The translations under genes were made by a program, and so were the position numbers. The notes beneath the pieces are model-generated. The model had not been told where the DNA came from, searched no databases, and was given only the letters and a program-made list of their open reading frames with translations. This document shows, in pieces, positions 1-7,033 of a stretch of DNA of 64,000 bases. Source of the DNA: Streptomyces sp. TLI_105 (GTDB lineage: Bacteria > Actinomycetota > Actinomycetes > Streptomycetales > Streptomycetaceae); the NCBI RefSeq assembly GCF_900105415.1, contig NZ_FNSM01000001.1, positions 3,200,501 to 3,264,500 on the forward strand, given 5' to 3'. How positions within the stretch are numbered: position 1 is the stretch's first letter; the number at the start of each line of letters is the position of its first letter.

Positions 1-1
1 C

Positions 2-34
2 CATGCCGGGGAGCGTACGGGCCGGCACTGACAG
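2..34 (-). promoter_or_regulatory. RecA-NDp-like promoter and start codon of a gene leaving the left edge
   Basis: On the minus strand CTGTCAGTG (34-26) is followed by exactly 8 nt, then TACGCT (17-12), then 7 nt, then ATG (4-2). This fits the actinobacterial damage promoter TTGTCRGTG-N8-TANNNT at every conserved position except the first T. The ATG would be the start of a leaderless gene whose body lies outside the window, so its product is unknown. Bases 35-91 hold only a partial direct repeat (GACGGGCTCAGGCGTGCC near 46 and 86) and no gene that I can support. Confidence 0.6.
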
Positions 35-91
35 GGCCCGGCCGCCGACGGGCTCAGGCGTGCCGGACGAGCACAGGCATGCCGGACGGGC

Positions 92-655
92 TCAGGCGTG
101 CCAGGACTGGGCGGTGCCGCCCGCCTCCGCCTCGACCATGATCCGGCGCAGCATGCCGTTGAGCAGGTCGCGTTCCTCCGGGGTGAGGACGCCGAGCAGC
201 CGGTACTCCTCGTGGCCGAGGACGTCCATCGCGCCGAGCCAGGTCTCGCGGCCGGAGGCGGTGAGTTCGACGACGACCCGGCGGCGGTCGGTCGTGGACT
301 GGGTGCGGCGGACGAAGCCGCGCTTCTCCAGGGCGTCGAGGCGCCCGGAGACGGAGGCGGGGGCCAGGTCGAGGTCCTGGGCGAGCTCGGAGGGGGCGGC
401 GCTGCCGCCGCGCCCCGCGAGCTTGTGGAGGGTGTCGAACTCGTGGCGTTCCAGGTCGAAGTCGACGAGGGACTGCTCCCTGACCCGGCGCAGGTGGACC
501 GAGAGTTTCTTCATCCGGGTGACCGCGCCTTCGACGACGGGGTCGAGGCCGGGCAGGACGGGCTGCCAGCGCTCGACGTGCCCGTCGGTCCAGTCGCGCG
601 GTGCGTGGGGTGCGCGGGATTCGCGGGGGGCACGCGGTTCCTCGGGGTGTGCCAT
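92..655 (-). CDS. MarR-family transcriptional regulator
   Basis: This 187-residue winged-helix protein has the MarR core from about residue 50 to 170: a dimer helix, a helix-turn-helix (SELAQDLDLAPASVSGRLDALEKRGFV) and a wing with the typical TTDRRRVVVELT. The first 40 residues are charged and probably disordered. The ATG at 655 was chosen because the open frame further upstream runs antisense through the divergent transporter; TACGAT (667-662) lies 6 nt before it, so the mRNA may be leaderless. It is divergent from the MFS gene at 741, with a 9-bp perfect inverted repeat in the 85-bp gap. From MarR family behaviour I infer that it represses itself and the transporter and is released by a small ligand. 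The ligand is unknown. Confidence 0.88.
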   Translation of the reverse strand: MAHPEEPRAPRESRAPHAPRDWTDGHVERWQPVLPGLDPVVEGAVTRMKKLSVHLRRVREQSLVDFDLERHEFDTLHKLAGRGGSAAPSELAQDLDLAPASVSGRLDALEKRGFVRRTQSTTDRRRVVVELTASGRETWLGAMDVLGHEEYRLLGVLTPEERDLLNGMLRRIMVEAEAGGTAQSWHA

Positions 656-694
656 GGGGTGATCGTACGTCGGCGGGGCGCCGTTCTCCCCGGA

Positions 695-731
695 AGTATT
701 TCGTTGACGAATTATTCGGCACCGAAATACT
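695..731. promoter_or_regulatory. Inverted-repeat operator and promoter between MarR and MFS genes
   Basis: AGTATTTCG (695-703) and CGAAATACT (723-731) are perfect inverted repeats separated by 19 bp in an unusually AT-rich spot. They enclose TTGACG (704-709), a good -35 box, and the right arm overlaps TACTCT (728-733), a -10 box at 18 bp spacing that ends 7 nt before the MFS ATG. A regulator bound here would block the transporter promoter. The MarR product is the obvious candidate, by inference. Confidence 0.65.
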
Positions 732-740
732 CTGCGGTCC

Positions 741-1964
741 ATGTCCGCTGCCCCCGTGCGTCCCGTCACGCCCCCAGCCGTCCCCCACCCCCTGCGCACC
801 CGCCCCTTCCGCCTCCTCTTCACCGGCCGTGCCCTCTCCCTCCTCGGCGACGCCGCCATCCCCGCCGCCCTCGCCCTCGCCGTCCTGGAGGCCACCGGCT
901 CCACCTCGGCGCTCGCCCTGGTCCTCGGCTGCGCGATGGTCCCCAAACTGCTCCTGCTGCCCCTGGGAGGCGTCGCCGGGGACCGCTTCGACGCCCGCAC
1001 GGTCGCGCTCACCACGGACCTCGTACGCTGCGCCACCCAGCTCCTCGTCGGCGTCCAGCTCCTCGGCGGCGCCCCCAGCCTCGCCGTCCTCGCGGTCGCC
1101 GAGGCCCTCGGCGGCGCCGCCGGAGCCTTCGCCATGCCGACCGGCTCGCCGCTCGTGAAGGGCACGGTGCCGGAGGAGGCCCTGCACCGGGCCAACGCCG
1201 CGATGGGCGTCGCCCAGAGCGCCACCCGCCTCGCGGGACCCGCGCTCGCCGGCACCCTGGTCCTGACCGTCGGCCCCGGCTGGGCGTTCGTCCTGGACGC
1301 GGCCACCTTCGCCGTCAGCGCCCTGCTCCTGACCGCCGTACGGGTGAAGCGGGTCCCGGTCCCGCGCCGCTCGCTCCGCGCAGACCTCGCCGAGGGCTGG
1401 CAGGAGGTCCGCTCCCGGGACTGGTACTGGACCAGCCTCATCGGCCACAGCGCCTGGAACGGCGCCGCCGCCGTCCTGATGACCCTCGGCCCCGCCATCG
1501 CCGTGGACCGGCTCGGCGGCGGCACCACCTGGGTCGTCCTCCTCCAGGTCGGCGCCGTCGGCTTCCTCCTCGGGACGCTGCTCGCCGACCGGGCCCGCCC
1601 CCGGCGCCCGGTCCTGACCGCGAACCTCGGCCTCGCCACGTACGCGCTGCCGCTGGTGCTGCTCGCCCTCGCCGCGCCCGCGCCGGTGACGATCGCGGCG
1701 TACGGGCTCGCGCAGGCGGGGCTCGGCTTCCTCTCGCCCGTCTGGCAGACCGCCGTCCAGCGCGCGGTGCCCGCCCACGCGCTCGCCCGGGTCACCTCGT
1801 ACGACTGGCTGCTCTCGCTCGCCGCGATGCCCCTGGGGTACGCCCTCGCCCCGCTCGCCGCCTCGGCCTGGGGCCCTCAGGTCCCGCTCCTCGCCGCCGC
1901 GGTGGCGGTGGGCGGCTGCTGCGCGGGGACGGCGCTGGTGCCGGGGGTGAGGCGGTTCAGGTAG
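741..1964 (+). CDS. MFS transporter
   Basis: This 407-residue polytopic membrane protein has about 12 hydrophobic segments and the two-halved pattern of the major facilitator superfamily. Near residue 75 a GGVAGDRFDARTV stretch is the conserved loop between helices 2 and 3; the similar LLADRARPRRPVL loop starts the second half. It resembles drug or metabolite exporters of the enterobactin-exporter/DHA3 type, driven by the proton gradient. The ATG lies 7 nt after a -10 box, so a leaderless transcript is likely. Regulation by the divergent MarR protein is inferred. Such MarR/MFS pairs usually handle toxic aromatic or antibiotic-like compounds, but nothing in the sequence fixes the substrate. 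Confidence 0.88.
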   Translation: MSAAPVRPVTPPAVPHPLRTRPFRLLFTGRALSLLGDAAIPAALALAVLEATGSTSALALVLGCAMVPKLLLLPLGGVAGDRFDARTVALTTDLVRCATQLLVGVQLLGGAPSLAVLAVAEALGGAAGAFAMPTGSPLVKGTVPEEALHRANAAMGVAQSATRLAGPALAGTLVLTVGPGWAFVLDAATFAVSALLLTAVRVKRVPVPRRSLRADLAEGWQEVRSRDWYWTSLIGHSAWNGAAAVLMTLGPAIAVDRLGGGTTWVVLLQVGAVGFLLGTLLADRARPRRPVLTANLGLATYALPLVLLALAAPAPVTIAAYGLAQAGLGFLSPVWQTAVQRAVPAHALARVTSYDWLLSLAAMPLGYALAPLAASAWGPQVPLLAAAVAVGGCCAGTALVPGVRRFR

Positions 1965-1966
1965 GG

Positions 1967-1989
1967 CTGTCAGTGGGGTCCTCTACCGT
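1967..1989 (+). promoter_or_regulatory. RecA-NDp-like (PafBC-type) promoter of the DUF4132 gene
   Basis: CTGTCAGTG (1967-1975), 8 nt, TACCGT (1984-1989), then 7 nt to the ATG at 1997. The motif, the 8-nt spacing and the leaderless arrangement fit TTGTCRGTG-N8-TANNNT, the RecA/LexA-independent damage promoter described for Mycobacterium. Only the first base deviates. The SWIM gene at 47693 has the same layout. Confidence 0.72.
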
Positions 1990-1996
1990 CGGGAGC

Positions 1997-4483
1997 ATGG
2001 TGGGGATCACGGAACCGGGCGGCGGGTTGGACGAGGCGCTTGCGGAAGGGCCGGAGGCGGTGGGCGAGTTGATCGGCTCCCTGGACGCGACCGGTCGGCG
2101 CGAGGCGGCGCTCGCGCTTCACCGGCGCGTGTGCGGGCGGTCGGACGAGGGGACGGCGAAGGCCGTCCTCGCCGTCCTGGCCGGGCAGGAGCTGGGCTGG
2201 TCGGTCGCCGAGGCGGACCTGCTGCTCGCCCGGCTCCTCGGCAAGGACGCCGAAGTCGCCCCGCACGAACTGCGGAAGTCGTTCCTCGCCCTGGTGCCGA
2301 TCGTCCTGGCGGCGGCGGACGAGGCCGGGGACTTCGACCGGCCCCGGGTGCGGGTGCTGCGCGGCATGGCCGAGTACCTGCGGGTCCACCGGCAGGACGA
2401 GTTCAGCCTGCTCCGGGACCGGATGGACGTGCTGCTGCGCCGTGAGGCCCCCGTCGACGAGGGCCTGCTGCCCCGTCACCTCCTCGACGGGAACGACGAC
2501 TACGGCCCGGCGATGCGTGCCGCGCACGCGGAGCTGCTCGTCCGCCCCGGAGTGCCGGAACTCCTCGCGCACTGTGCCCTGATGGACCGGCCCCGGGCGA
2601 CGAGGGCCTGGCGGAAGGAGTCGGCCGCACGCCTCGCGCGGGCCGAGGCCGGGGCGGAGGTGGTGCGGCGGCTGTTGGAGGGGATCGCCGCACAGCCCGA
2701 GCACCGGGTGGACGATCCGGACCCCTACGGGATGGGGGTCCCGACCCTGGCCGACAGGGCCAACACCTCCCTCGTCCGCGGCCTGTCGTGGGCCGCGCTC
2801 GACGTCGACGCCGACTGGGTCGTGCCGCTCGTCGGGGCCGTCGCGCTGCACGCGGGGACGGGGATCGGCGGTTCCGGCGGGTTCTGCCGCAGTCAGCCGC
2901 TGGCCACGACGGCGGTCGCGGTGCTCGGGGAGTGCGGGGGCGCCCGGGCCGAGGAGGCCGTGCAGTGGCTCGGGCGGCTGCCGAAGAAGGTGAGGAACCG
3001 GACGGTCGGGAAGGGGATCGTGAAGGCCCTGGAGGCGGTGGCGGCCCGCTCCGGGCTCACGCCCTCTATGCTCCGCGAGCGCGGGGTGGCGACGCTCGGT
3101 CTGGGCGGGCGCGGGGTCCGGGAGGTGCCGCTCGGGGCGTACACGGCGGAGCTCTCGGTACGGGAGCCGGGCACGGTCGCGCTGTCCTTCAGGGGCCCGG
3201 AGGGGAGGCTCCTGAAGGCCGCGCCGAAGGAGGTCCGGGAGGCGCGCGCGGAGGAGCTGAAGGAGGTCAGGGCGACCCTGAAGGAGCTCAAGGGCCTGGT
3301 GGCGGCCGAGCGGTCCCGGCTCGAGGAGCACCTCGTGGCGGGGACGGTCTGGCCGGCGGAGGACTGGCAGCGGTACTACGTCGACCATCCGGTGACCGGA
3401 GCCCTGGCCCGTGCGCTGCTCTGGGAGGTCACGGAGGGCGCGGCGGACGGCGGGTGGACGGCCGGCGTCCCGGAGCGGGCGGGCGGCGGCTGGGCCCTCG
3501 CCGGGCACGACGGGACGGCGCGCCCGGTCGGTCCGGGCGCCCGGCTGCGGCTGTGGCATCCGCTGCGGGCCGGCGGCGAGGAGGTCGCCGAGTGGCGGAC
3601 CGCGCTGGCGGAGCGGGAGGAACGCCAGCCGTTCAAGCAGGTCTTCCGCGAGGTGTATCCGCTGACTCCGGCGGAGCTCGCGACCGGTTCGTACTCCAAC
3701 CGCTTCGCGGGGCACGTCCTGCGGTACGGGCAGGCGCGGGCGCTGATGGCCGAGCGCGGCTGGACGGGGAACCACCTGGGGTACTTCTCGGACGGCTGGT
3801 CCTCGGAGCTGGTGAAGGAGCTGCCCGCGCCGGGCGAGCTGCCGGCCGGGGAGGGGACGCGCTGGCGGGCCCGGTTCTTCGTGGAGCTGGTCGACGAGGG
3901 GGCGCGCGGGGACGGGGTGGCCCGGCTCTGCTCCACGGACCAGGTGCGCTTCGAGCGGCGGGCGGGGGCGCGGGGCGCCTGGGCGGCGGCCGCGCTGACC
4001 GACGTACCGGCGCTCGTGCTCTCCGAGGCGCTGCGGGACGTCGACCTGTTCGTGGGGGTGGCGTCGATCGGGGCGGACCCGCGGTGGCGGGACCGGGGGG
4101 AGGACCGGGCCTACGACGGGTACTGGGAGAGTTGGTCGTTCGGCGAGCTGACGGAGTCGGCGCTGATCCGGCGCGAGACGCTGTCCCGGCTGCTGCCCCG
4201 GACGCGGATCGCGGACCGGGTGGAGCTGACCGACCGCTTCCTGCGGGTCCGGGGCGAGCTGCGCGCGTACCGGATCCATCTGGGCTCGGGGAACGTGCTG
4301 ATGGAGCCGGACGACACCTATCTGTGCGTGGTGGAGGACCGCGTGCGGGACCGGGGGAAGGTGTTCCTGCCGTTCGAGGAGGACGGCGGGCTGCTCTCGG
4401 TGATCCTGTCGAAGGCGCTGCTGCTCGCCGCCGACGACCGCATCACCGACACGACGATCACCTCGCAGATACGCCGGGGCTGA
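1997..4483 (+). CDS. DUF4132 (MolR/YehI-type) protein
   Basis: This 828-residue soluble protein has a helical, HEAT-like N-terminal two thirds and a C-terminal DUF4132 domain from about residue 690. That domain carries the family signature RFLRVRGELRAYRIHLGSGN followed by LMEPDDTYLCVV. There is no signal peptide, membrane helix or N-terminal WGR domain, which E. coli YehI is known to have. The ATG at 1997 lies 7 nt after a damage-type -10 box; no Shine-Dalgarno at normal spacing is present. It overlaps the convergent hydrolase by 26 bp. DUF4132 proteins are uncharacterised. In E. coli the family member sits beside yehL, yehM, yehP and yehQ, whose homologues occur here at 42.7-49.0 kb under the same promoter type, so I infer a shared pathway. 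Confidence 0.85.
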   Translation: MVGITEPGGGLDEALAEGPEAVGELIGSLDATGRREAALALHRRVCGRSDEGTAKAVLAVLAGQELGWSVAEADLLLARLLGKDAEVAPHELRKSFLALVPIVLAAADEAGDFDRPRVRVLRGMAEYLRVHRQDEFSLLRDRMDVLLRREAPVDEGLLPRHLLDGNDDYGPAMRAAHAELLVRPGVPELLAHCALMDRPRATRAWRKESAARLARAEAGAEVVRRLLEGIAAQPEHRVDDPDPYGMGVPTLADRANTSLVRGLSWAALDVDADWVVPLVGAVALHAGTGIGGSGGFCRSQPLATTAVAVLGECGGARAEEAVQWLGRLPKKVRNRTVGKGIVKALEAVAARSGLTPSMLRERGVATLGLGGRGVREVPLGAYTAELSVREPGTVALSFRGPEGRLLKAAPKEVREARAEELKEVRATLKELKGLVAAERSRLEEHLVAGTVWPAEDWQRYYVDHPVTGALARALLWEVTEGAADGGWTAGVPERAGGGWALAGHDGTARPVGPGARLRLWHPLRAGGEEVAEWRTALAEREERQPFKQVFREVYPLTPAELATGSYSNRFAGHVLRYGQARALMAERGWTGNHLGYFSDGWSSELVKELPAPGELPAGEGTRWRARFFVELVDEGARGDGVARLCSTDQVRFERRAGARGAWAAAALTDVPALVLSEALRDVDLFVGVASIGADPRWRDRGEDRAYDGYWESWSFGELTESALIRRETLSRLLPRTRIADRVELTDRFLRVRGELRAYRIHLGSGNVLMEPDDTYLCVVEDRVRDRGKVFLPFEEDGGLLSVILSKALLLAADDRITDTTITSQIRRG

Positions 4484-5261
4484 GCTCGGCGGCCGTCTCC
4501 GCGAGGAGGGCGAGGAAGGCGAGGAGCAGCCGGGCGGTCTCCTCCGGGCGCTCCAGGGCCGGGAAGTGGCCGGCCCAGTCGAGGTCGACGCGGCGGGCGG
4601 CGGGCAGGAGCCGTCCGAGCTCGTCGGCGATCGCCCGGAAGTCGGGCAGGTCGTGGGCGCCGACGGCCACGAGGGCGGGGACCCGGATGCGGGCGAGGTC
4701 GTCGCGGGTGACCTCGGGGGCGACGGGGTGGTGCTCCTCGGGGGCGGCGAGCTGGAGGTCGAAGGCGCGCCGCTGCGCGTCCCGGACGAGGGCGCGGGCG
4801 GCCTCGTCGGCCTCGGGGCCGAGCCAGGTGTCGACGTTGAGCTCGACGGCCGCGTCGAGGTCGCCCGCTTCGAGGAGCGCGTCCTCGCGGGCTTCCCAGG
4901 CGCGCAGCTCGTCGCTCGGTTCCATGCCGGGAACGGCGGAGGCGAGGAGGGCGAGCGCGACGACGCGTCCGGGGTGGCGGGCGGCGAGTTCGAGGGCGAC
5001 CCGGCCGCCGAAGGAGGAGCCGACGACGACGGCGCGCTCGACACCGAGGTGGTCGAGGAGCTCGCGGACGTCCTCGGCGTGGGTGTGCGGGGCGTCCATG
5101 GGGCTGTCGCCGAAGCCGCGGAGGTCGCAGCGGACGACTCGGTGTCCCGCTCCGGCCAGCGCGTGGAACTGGCCGTCCCACATCCGGCGGTCGCAGACCC
5201 CGGAGTGCAGCAGGACGACGGTCGAGGGGCCGGTGCCGGCCACGTCATGAGAGAGCGTCAC
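4458..5261 (-). CDS. Alpha/beta hydrolase
   Basis: This 267-residue single-domain enzyme starts in the classical way: a beta strand leading to LLHSGVCDRRMW (oxyanion region, HS instead of HG), then a DLRGFGDSP turn. The nucleophile elbow is GSSFGG (Ser near 100), the acid is Asp in VAVGAHDLPDF, and the catalytic His is in WAGHFPALERPEE near the C-terminus. It belongs with esterases, haloperoxidase-like and 2-hydroxymuconate-semialdehyde hydrolase-like proteins; the substrate cannot be told. The GTG at 5261 is preferred over an in-frame ATG at 5303 because a promoter (TGGACC-17 bp-TAGGGT) ends 7 nt before it. The last 26 bp overlap the convergent DUF4132 gene. Confidence 0.85.
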   Translation of the reverse strand: MTLSHDVAGTGPSTVVLLHSGVCDRRMWDGQFHALAGAGHRVVRCDLRGFGDSPMDAPHTHAEDVRELLDHLGVERAVVVGSSFGGRVALELAARHPGRVVALALLASAVPGMEPSDELRAWEAREDALLEAGDLDAAVELNVDTWLGPEADEAARALVRDAQRRAFDLQLAAPEEHHPVAPEVTRDDLARIRVPALVAVGAHDLPDFRAIADELGRLLPAARRVDLDWAGHFPALERPEETARLLLAFLALLAETAAELSPGVSAR

Positions 5262-5268
5262 CCGCCAG

Positions 5269-5297
5269 ACCCTAGGGGGCGGGACATGACCGGTCCA
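5269..5297 (-). promoter_or_regulatory. Predicted leaderless promoter of the alpha/beta hydrolase
   Basis: TGGACC (5297-5292), a 17-bp spacer, then TAGGGT (5274-5269) lies 7 nt upstream of the GTG start at 5261. The spacing fits a housekeeping sigma factor and a leaderless transcript. This decides the start codon proposed for the hydrolase. Confidence 0.5.
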
Positions 5298-5314
5298 CCT
5301 CATCCCCCCAGCGA

Positions 5315-5373
5315 CTTGAACACGTTCAAGAGGAGGTCTACAGTCATGACTGCCAGCTTTTGAACGCGTTCAA
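5315..5373 (+). promoter_or_regulatory. Promoter with two TTGAAC-NN-GTTCAA operators
   Basis: Operator 1 (5315-5330, CTTGAACACGTTCAAG) is palindromic except for its central AC. Operator 2 (5360-5373, TTGAACGCGTTCAA) is a perfect 14-bp palindrome. The promoter TTGAAC (5316-5321), 17 bp, TACAGT (5339-5344) has its -35 inside operator 1, and operator 2 lies just after the expected start near 5351. A protein bound to both would shut the promoter completely. The TetR regulator encoded last in this operon is the likely ligand-responsive repressor. Confidence 0.75.
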
Positions 5374-5386
5374 GGGAGGGTGGGGC

Positions 5387-5821
5387 ATGGACCTCACTGT
5401 CGTCGCGTACATCGTCTACCTGCTGATCAGCGTGGCCCTCACCATCTGGGTCGCCCGCACGCTCAGCCGCAACGGAAGGATCTTCCTCTCCGACGTCCTG
5501 CACGGGAACGAGAAGCTCGCGGACGCCGTCAACCACCTCCTGGTGGTCGGCTTCTACCTCGTCAACTTCGGCTTCGTCGCCCTCTACCTGAGCCAGGACG
5601 CCGCCGTCGTCGACGCCCGGGCACTCTTCGAGGCCCTCTCCGTCAAGCTCGGAGTGGTCCTGCTCGTCCTCGGCGTGATGCACCTCGGAAACGTCTACGT
5701 GCTCAACAAGATCCGCCGCCGCGGGGTCATGGAGCGCGAACAGGTGCCGCCGGTCGGCCCCCAGGGCTGGGCCACCACCCCCAAGGGCGGCCCCTGGGCC
5801 CCGCCCGCGCCCCAGGGCTGA
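5387..5821 (+). CDS. Small integral membrane protein in TetR-controlled operon
   Basis: This 144-residue protein has three predicted membrane helices: about residues 5-25 (VVAYIVYLLISVALTIWVA), 48-70 (LLVVGFYLVNFGFVALYL) and 85-108 (KLGVVLLVLGVMHLGNVYVL), with a Pro/Gly-rich cytoplasmic-looking tail. GGGAGGG ends 6 nt before the ATG, which decides the start; the longer frame begins inside operator 2. It is the first gene of a three-gene operon with the DCC protein (5 nt gap) and the TetR gene. I do not recognise a functional family. Its pairing with a CxxC protein suggests a membrane redox or lipid-linked role, which is inference. Confidence 0.75.
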   Translation: MDLTVVAYIVYLLISVALTIWVARTLSRNGRIFLSDVLHGNEKLADAVNHLLVVGFYLVNFGFVALYLSQDAAVVDARALFEALSVKLGVVLLVLGVMHLGNVYVLNKIRRRGVMEREQVPPVGPQGWATTPKGGPWAPPAPQG

Positions 5822-5826
5822 CCGCG

Positions 5827-6255
5827 ATGTCGGCCCCCACGACCCCCGTGGGACGCCTGACCGTGCTGTACGACGCCGACTGCCCGCTCTGCGTGCACCT
5901 CAGGCACTGGCTGCTGCGCCAGCGTCAGCTCGTCCCCCTCGACCTCGTACCGGCCGGCTCGCAGCAGGCCCGGCACCTCTTCCCGGCCCTCGACCACACC
6001 GCCACCCTGCGGGAGATCACCGTGATCGGGGACCGGGGCCAGGTCTACCGCGAGACCGCCGCCTGGATCGTCTGCCTCTGGGCCCTGGCCGACCACCGGC
6101 CCAAGGCCCACTGGCTGGCCACTCCCGCCGGACAGCCCTTCGCCCGGCTGACCGTCCTGGCGGCCGCGAAGTGGCGCGAGGCCCTCAAGGGACCGGGGCC
6201 GGACGACGGGCCCTGCCGGGACGGGCACTGCGAGGTGCCCGGTCCGCCCGGTTAG
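5827..6255 (+). CDS. DCC-family thiol-disulfide oxidoreductase-like protein
   Basis: This 142-residue protein begins with strand VGRLTVLYDADCPLC. The DxDCPLC motif (Cys 25 and Cys 28, approximately) is the hallmark of the DUF393/DCC family, which has a thioredoxin-like fold and a presumed redox-active CxxC. Later blocks (REITVIGDRGQVYRETAAWIVCLWAL) also match the family. Its C-terminus has two further cysteines in a short CRDGHC segment, which is unusual. It starts 5 nt after the preceding stop, so translation is probably coupled. The exact partner is unknown; the membrane protein encoded just upstream is the best guess. Confidence 0.82.
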   Translation: MSAPTTPVGRLTVLYDADCPLCVHLRHWLLRQRQLVPLDLVPAGSQQARHLFPALDHTATLREITVIGDRGQVYRETAAWIVCLWALADHRPKAHWLATPAGQPFARLTVLAAAKWREALKGPGPDDGPCRDGHCEVPGPPG

Positions 6256-6265
6256 GCTCGGCCCT

Positions 6266-7033
6266 GTGAAGGACGTGAAGGAAGAGAAGAAGGCCGACGA
6301 GAAGAAGGCCCCCAAGAGCGAGCAGACCCGCACGCTCATCCTCGAAACCGCGCTCCGGCTGTTCAAGGAGCGCGGTTACCACAAGACGACGATGCGGGCC
6401 ATCGCCCAGGAGGCCGGGGTCTCCGTCGGCAACGCGTACTACTACTTCTCCTCCAAGGAGCACCTCGTCCAGGGCTTCTACGACCGGATCGCCGAGGAGC
6501 ACCAGGCGGCCGTCGAGTCCATCCTGACCGGCCCCGAGAAGGACCTGACCGCCCGGATCCGCGGGGTCTACCTCGGCTGGCTCGACATCGCGGAGCCGTA
6601 CCACGAGTTCGCGGCCCAGTTCTTCAAGAACGCCGCCGACCCGGACAGCCCGCTCAGCCCCTTCTCCCCCGAGTCGGAGGGCCCGCGCGAGGCGGCGATC
6701 GAGGTGCACCGCCGGGTCATCTCCGGCGCCTCGGTCAAGGTCGACCCGGAACTGAGGGAAGCACTCCCGCAGTTGCTCTGGCTCCAGCAGATGGGCCTGG
6801 TGCTGTTCTGGGTGTACGACCGCTCGGAAGGCGCGGCGAACAGCCGGCGCCTGGTGGAGCGCCTCGCGCCGGTCACCGCCCGCGCGATCTCGCTCTCCCG
6901 CTTCCGGATCCTGCGCCCGCTGGTCAAGGAGACGCACGAACTGCTCTCCGACTTCATGCCGACGGCGGCCGGGATGGCGGCTTCGGGCAAGCCCGAGAAG
7001 CGGACGAGCCCGAAGCCGCAGGGCACCGCCTAG
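6266..7033 (+). CDS. TetR-family transcriptional regulator
   Basis: This 255-residue regulator has a highly charged Lys-rich leader (about 20 residues) and a TetR helix-turn-helix at about 23-70, with the diagnostic TTMRAIAQEAGVSVGNAYYYFSSKE block. A helical ligand-binding domain follows, and the C-terminal 20 residues are basic and probably flexible. It is the third gene of the operon controlled by the TTGAAC-NN-GTTCAA operators, so autoregulation is likely. TAGGCT (6253-6258) lies 7 nt before the GTG, so an internal leaderless promoter may also supply a basal amount. Its stop overlaps that of the convergent solute-binding protein gene by 4 bp. The ligand is unknown. Confidence 0.88.
   Translation: MKDVKEEKKADEKKAPKSEQTRTLILETALRLFKERGYHKTTMRAIAQEAGVSVGNAYYYFSSKEHLVQGFYDRIAEEHQAAVESILTGPEKDLTARIRGVYLGWLDIAEPYHEFAAQFFKNAADPDSPLSPFSPESEGPREAAIEVHRRVISGASVKVDPELREALPQLLWLQQMGLVLFWVYDRSEGAANSRRLVERLAPVTARAISLSRFRILRPLVKETHELLSDFMPTAAGMAASGKPEKRTSPKPQGTA

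Noticed and set aside
98..1995. Long open frame fused upstream of the DUF4132 gene
   Set aside because: It runs antisense through the MarR gene and out of frame through the MFS gene with Arg/Pro-rich shadow composition; similar long shadows at 2788-5250, 14625-15116 and 39789-42314 were dropped for the same reason.
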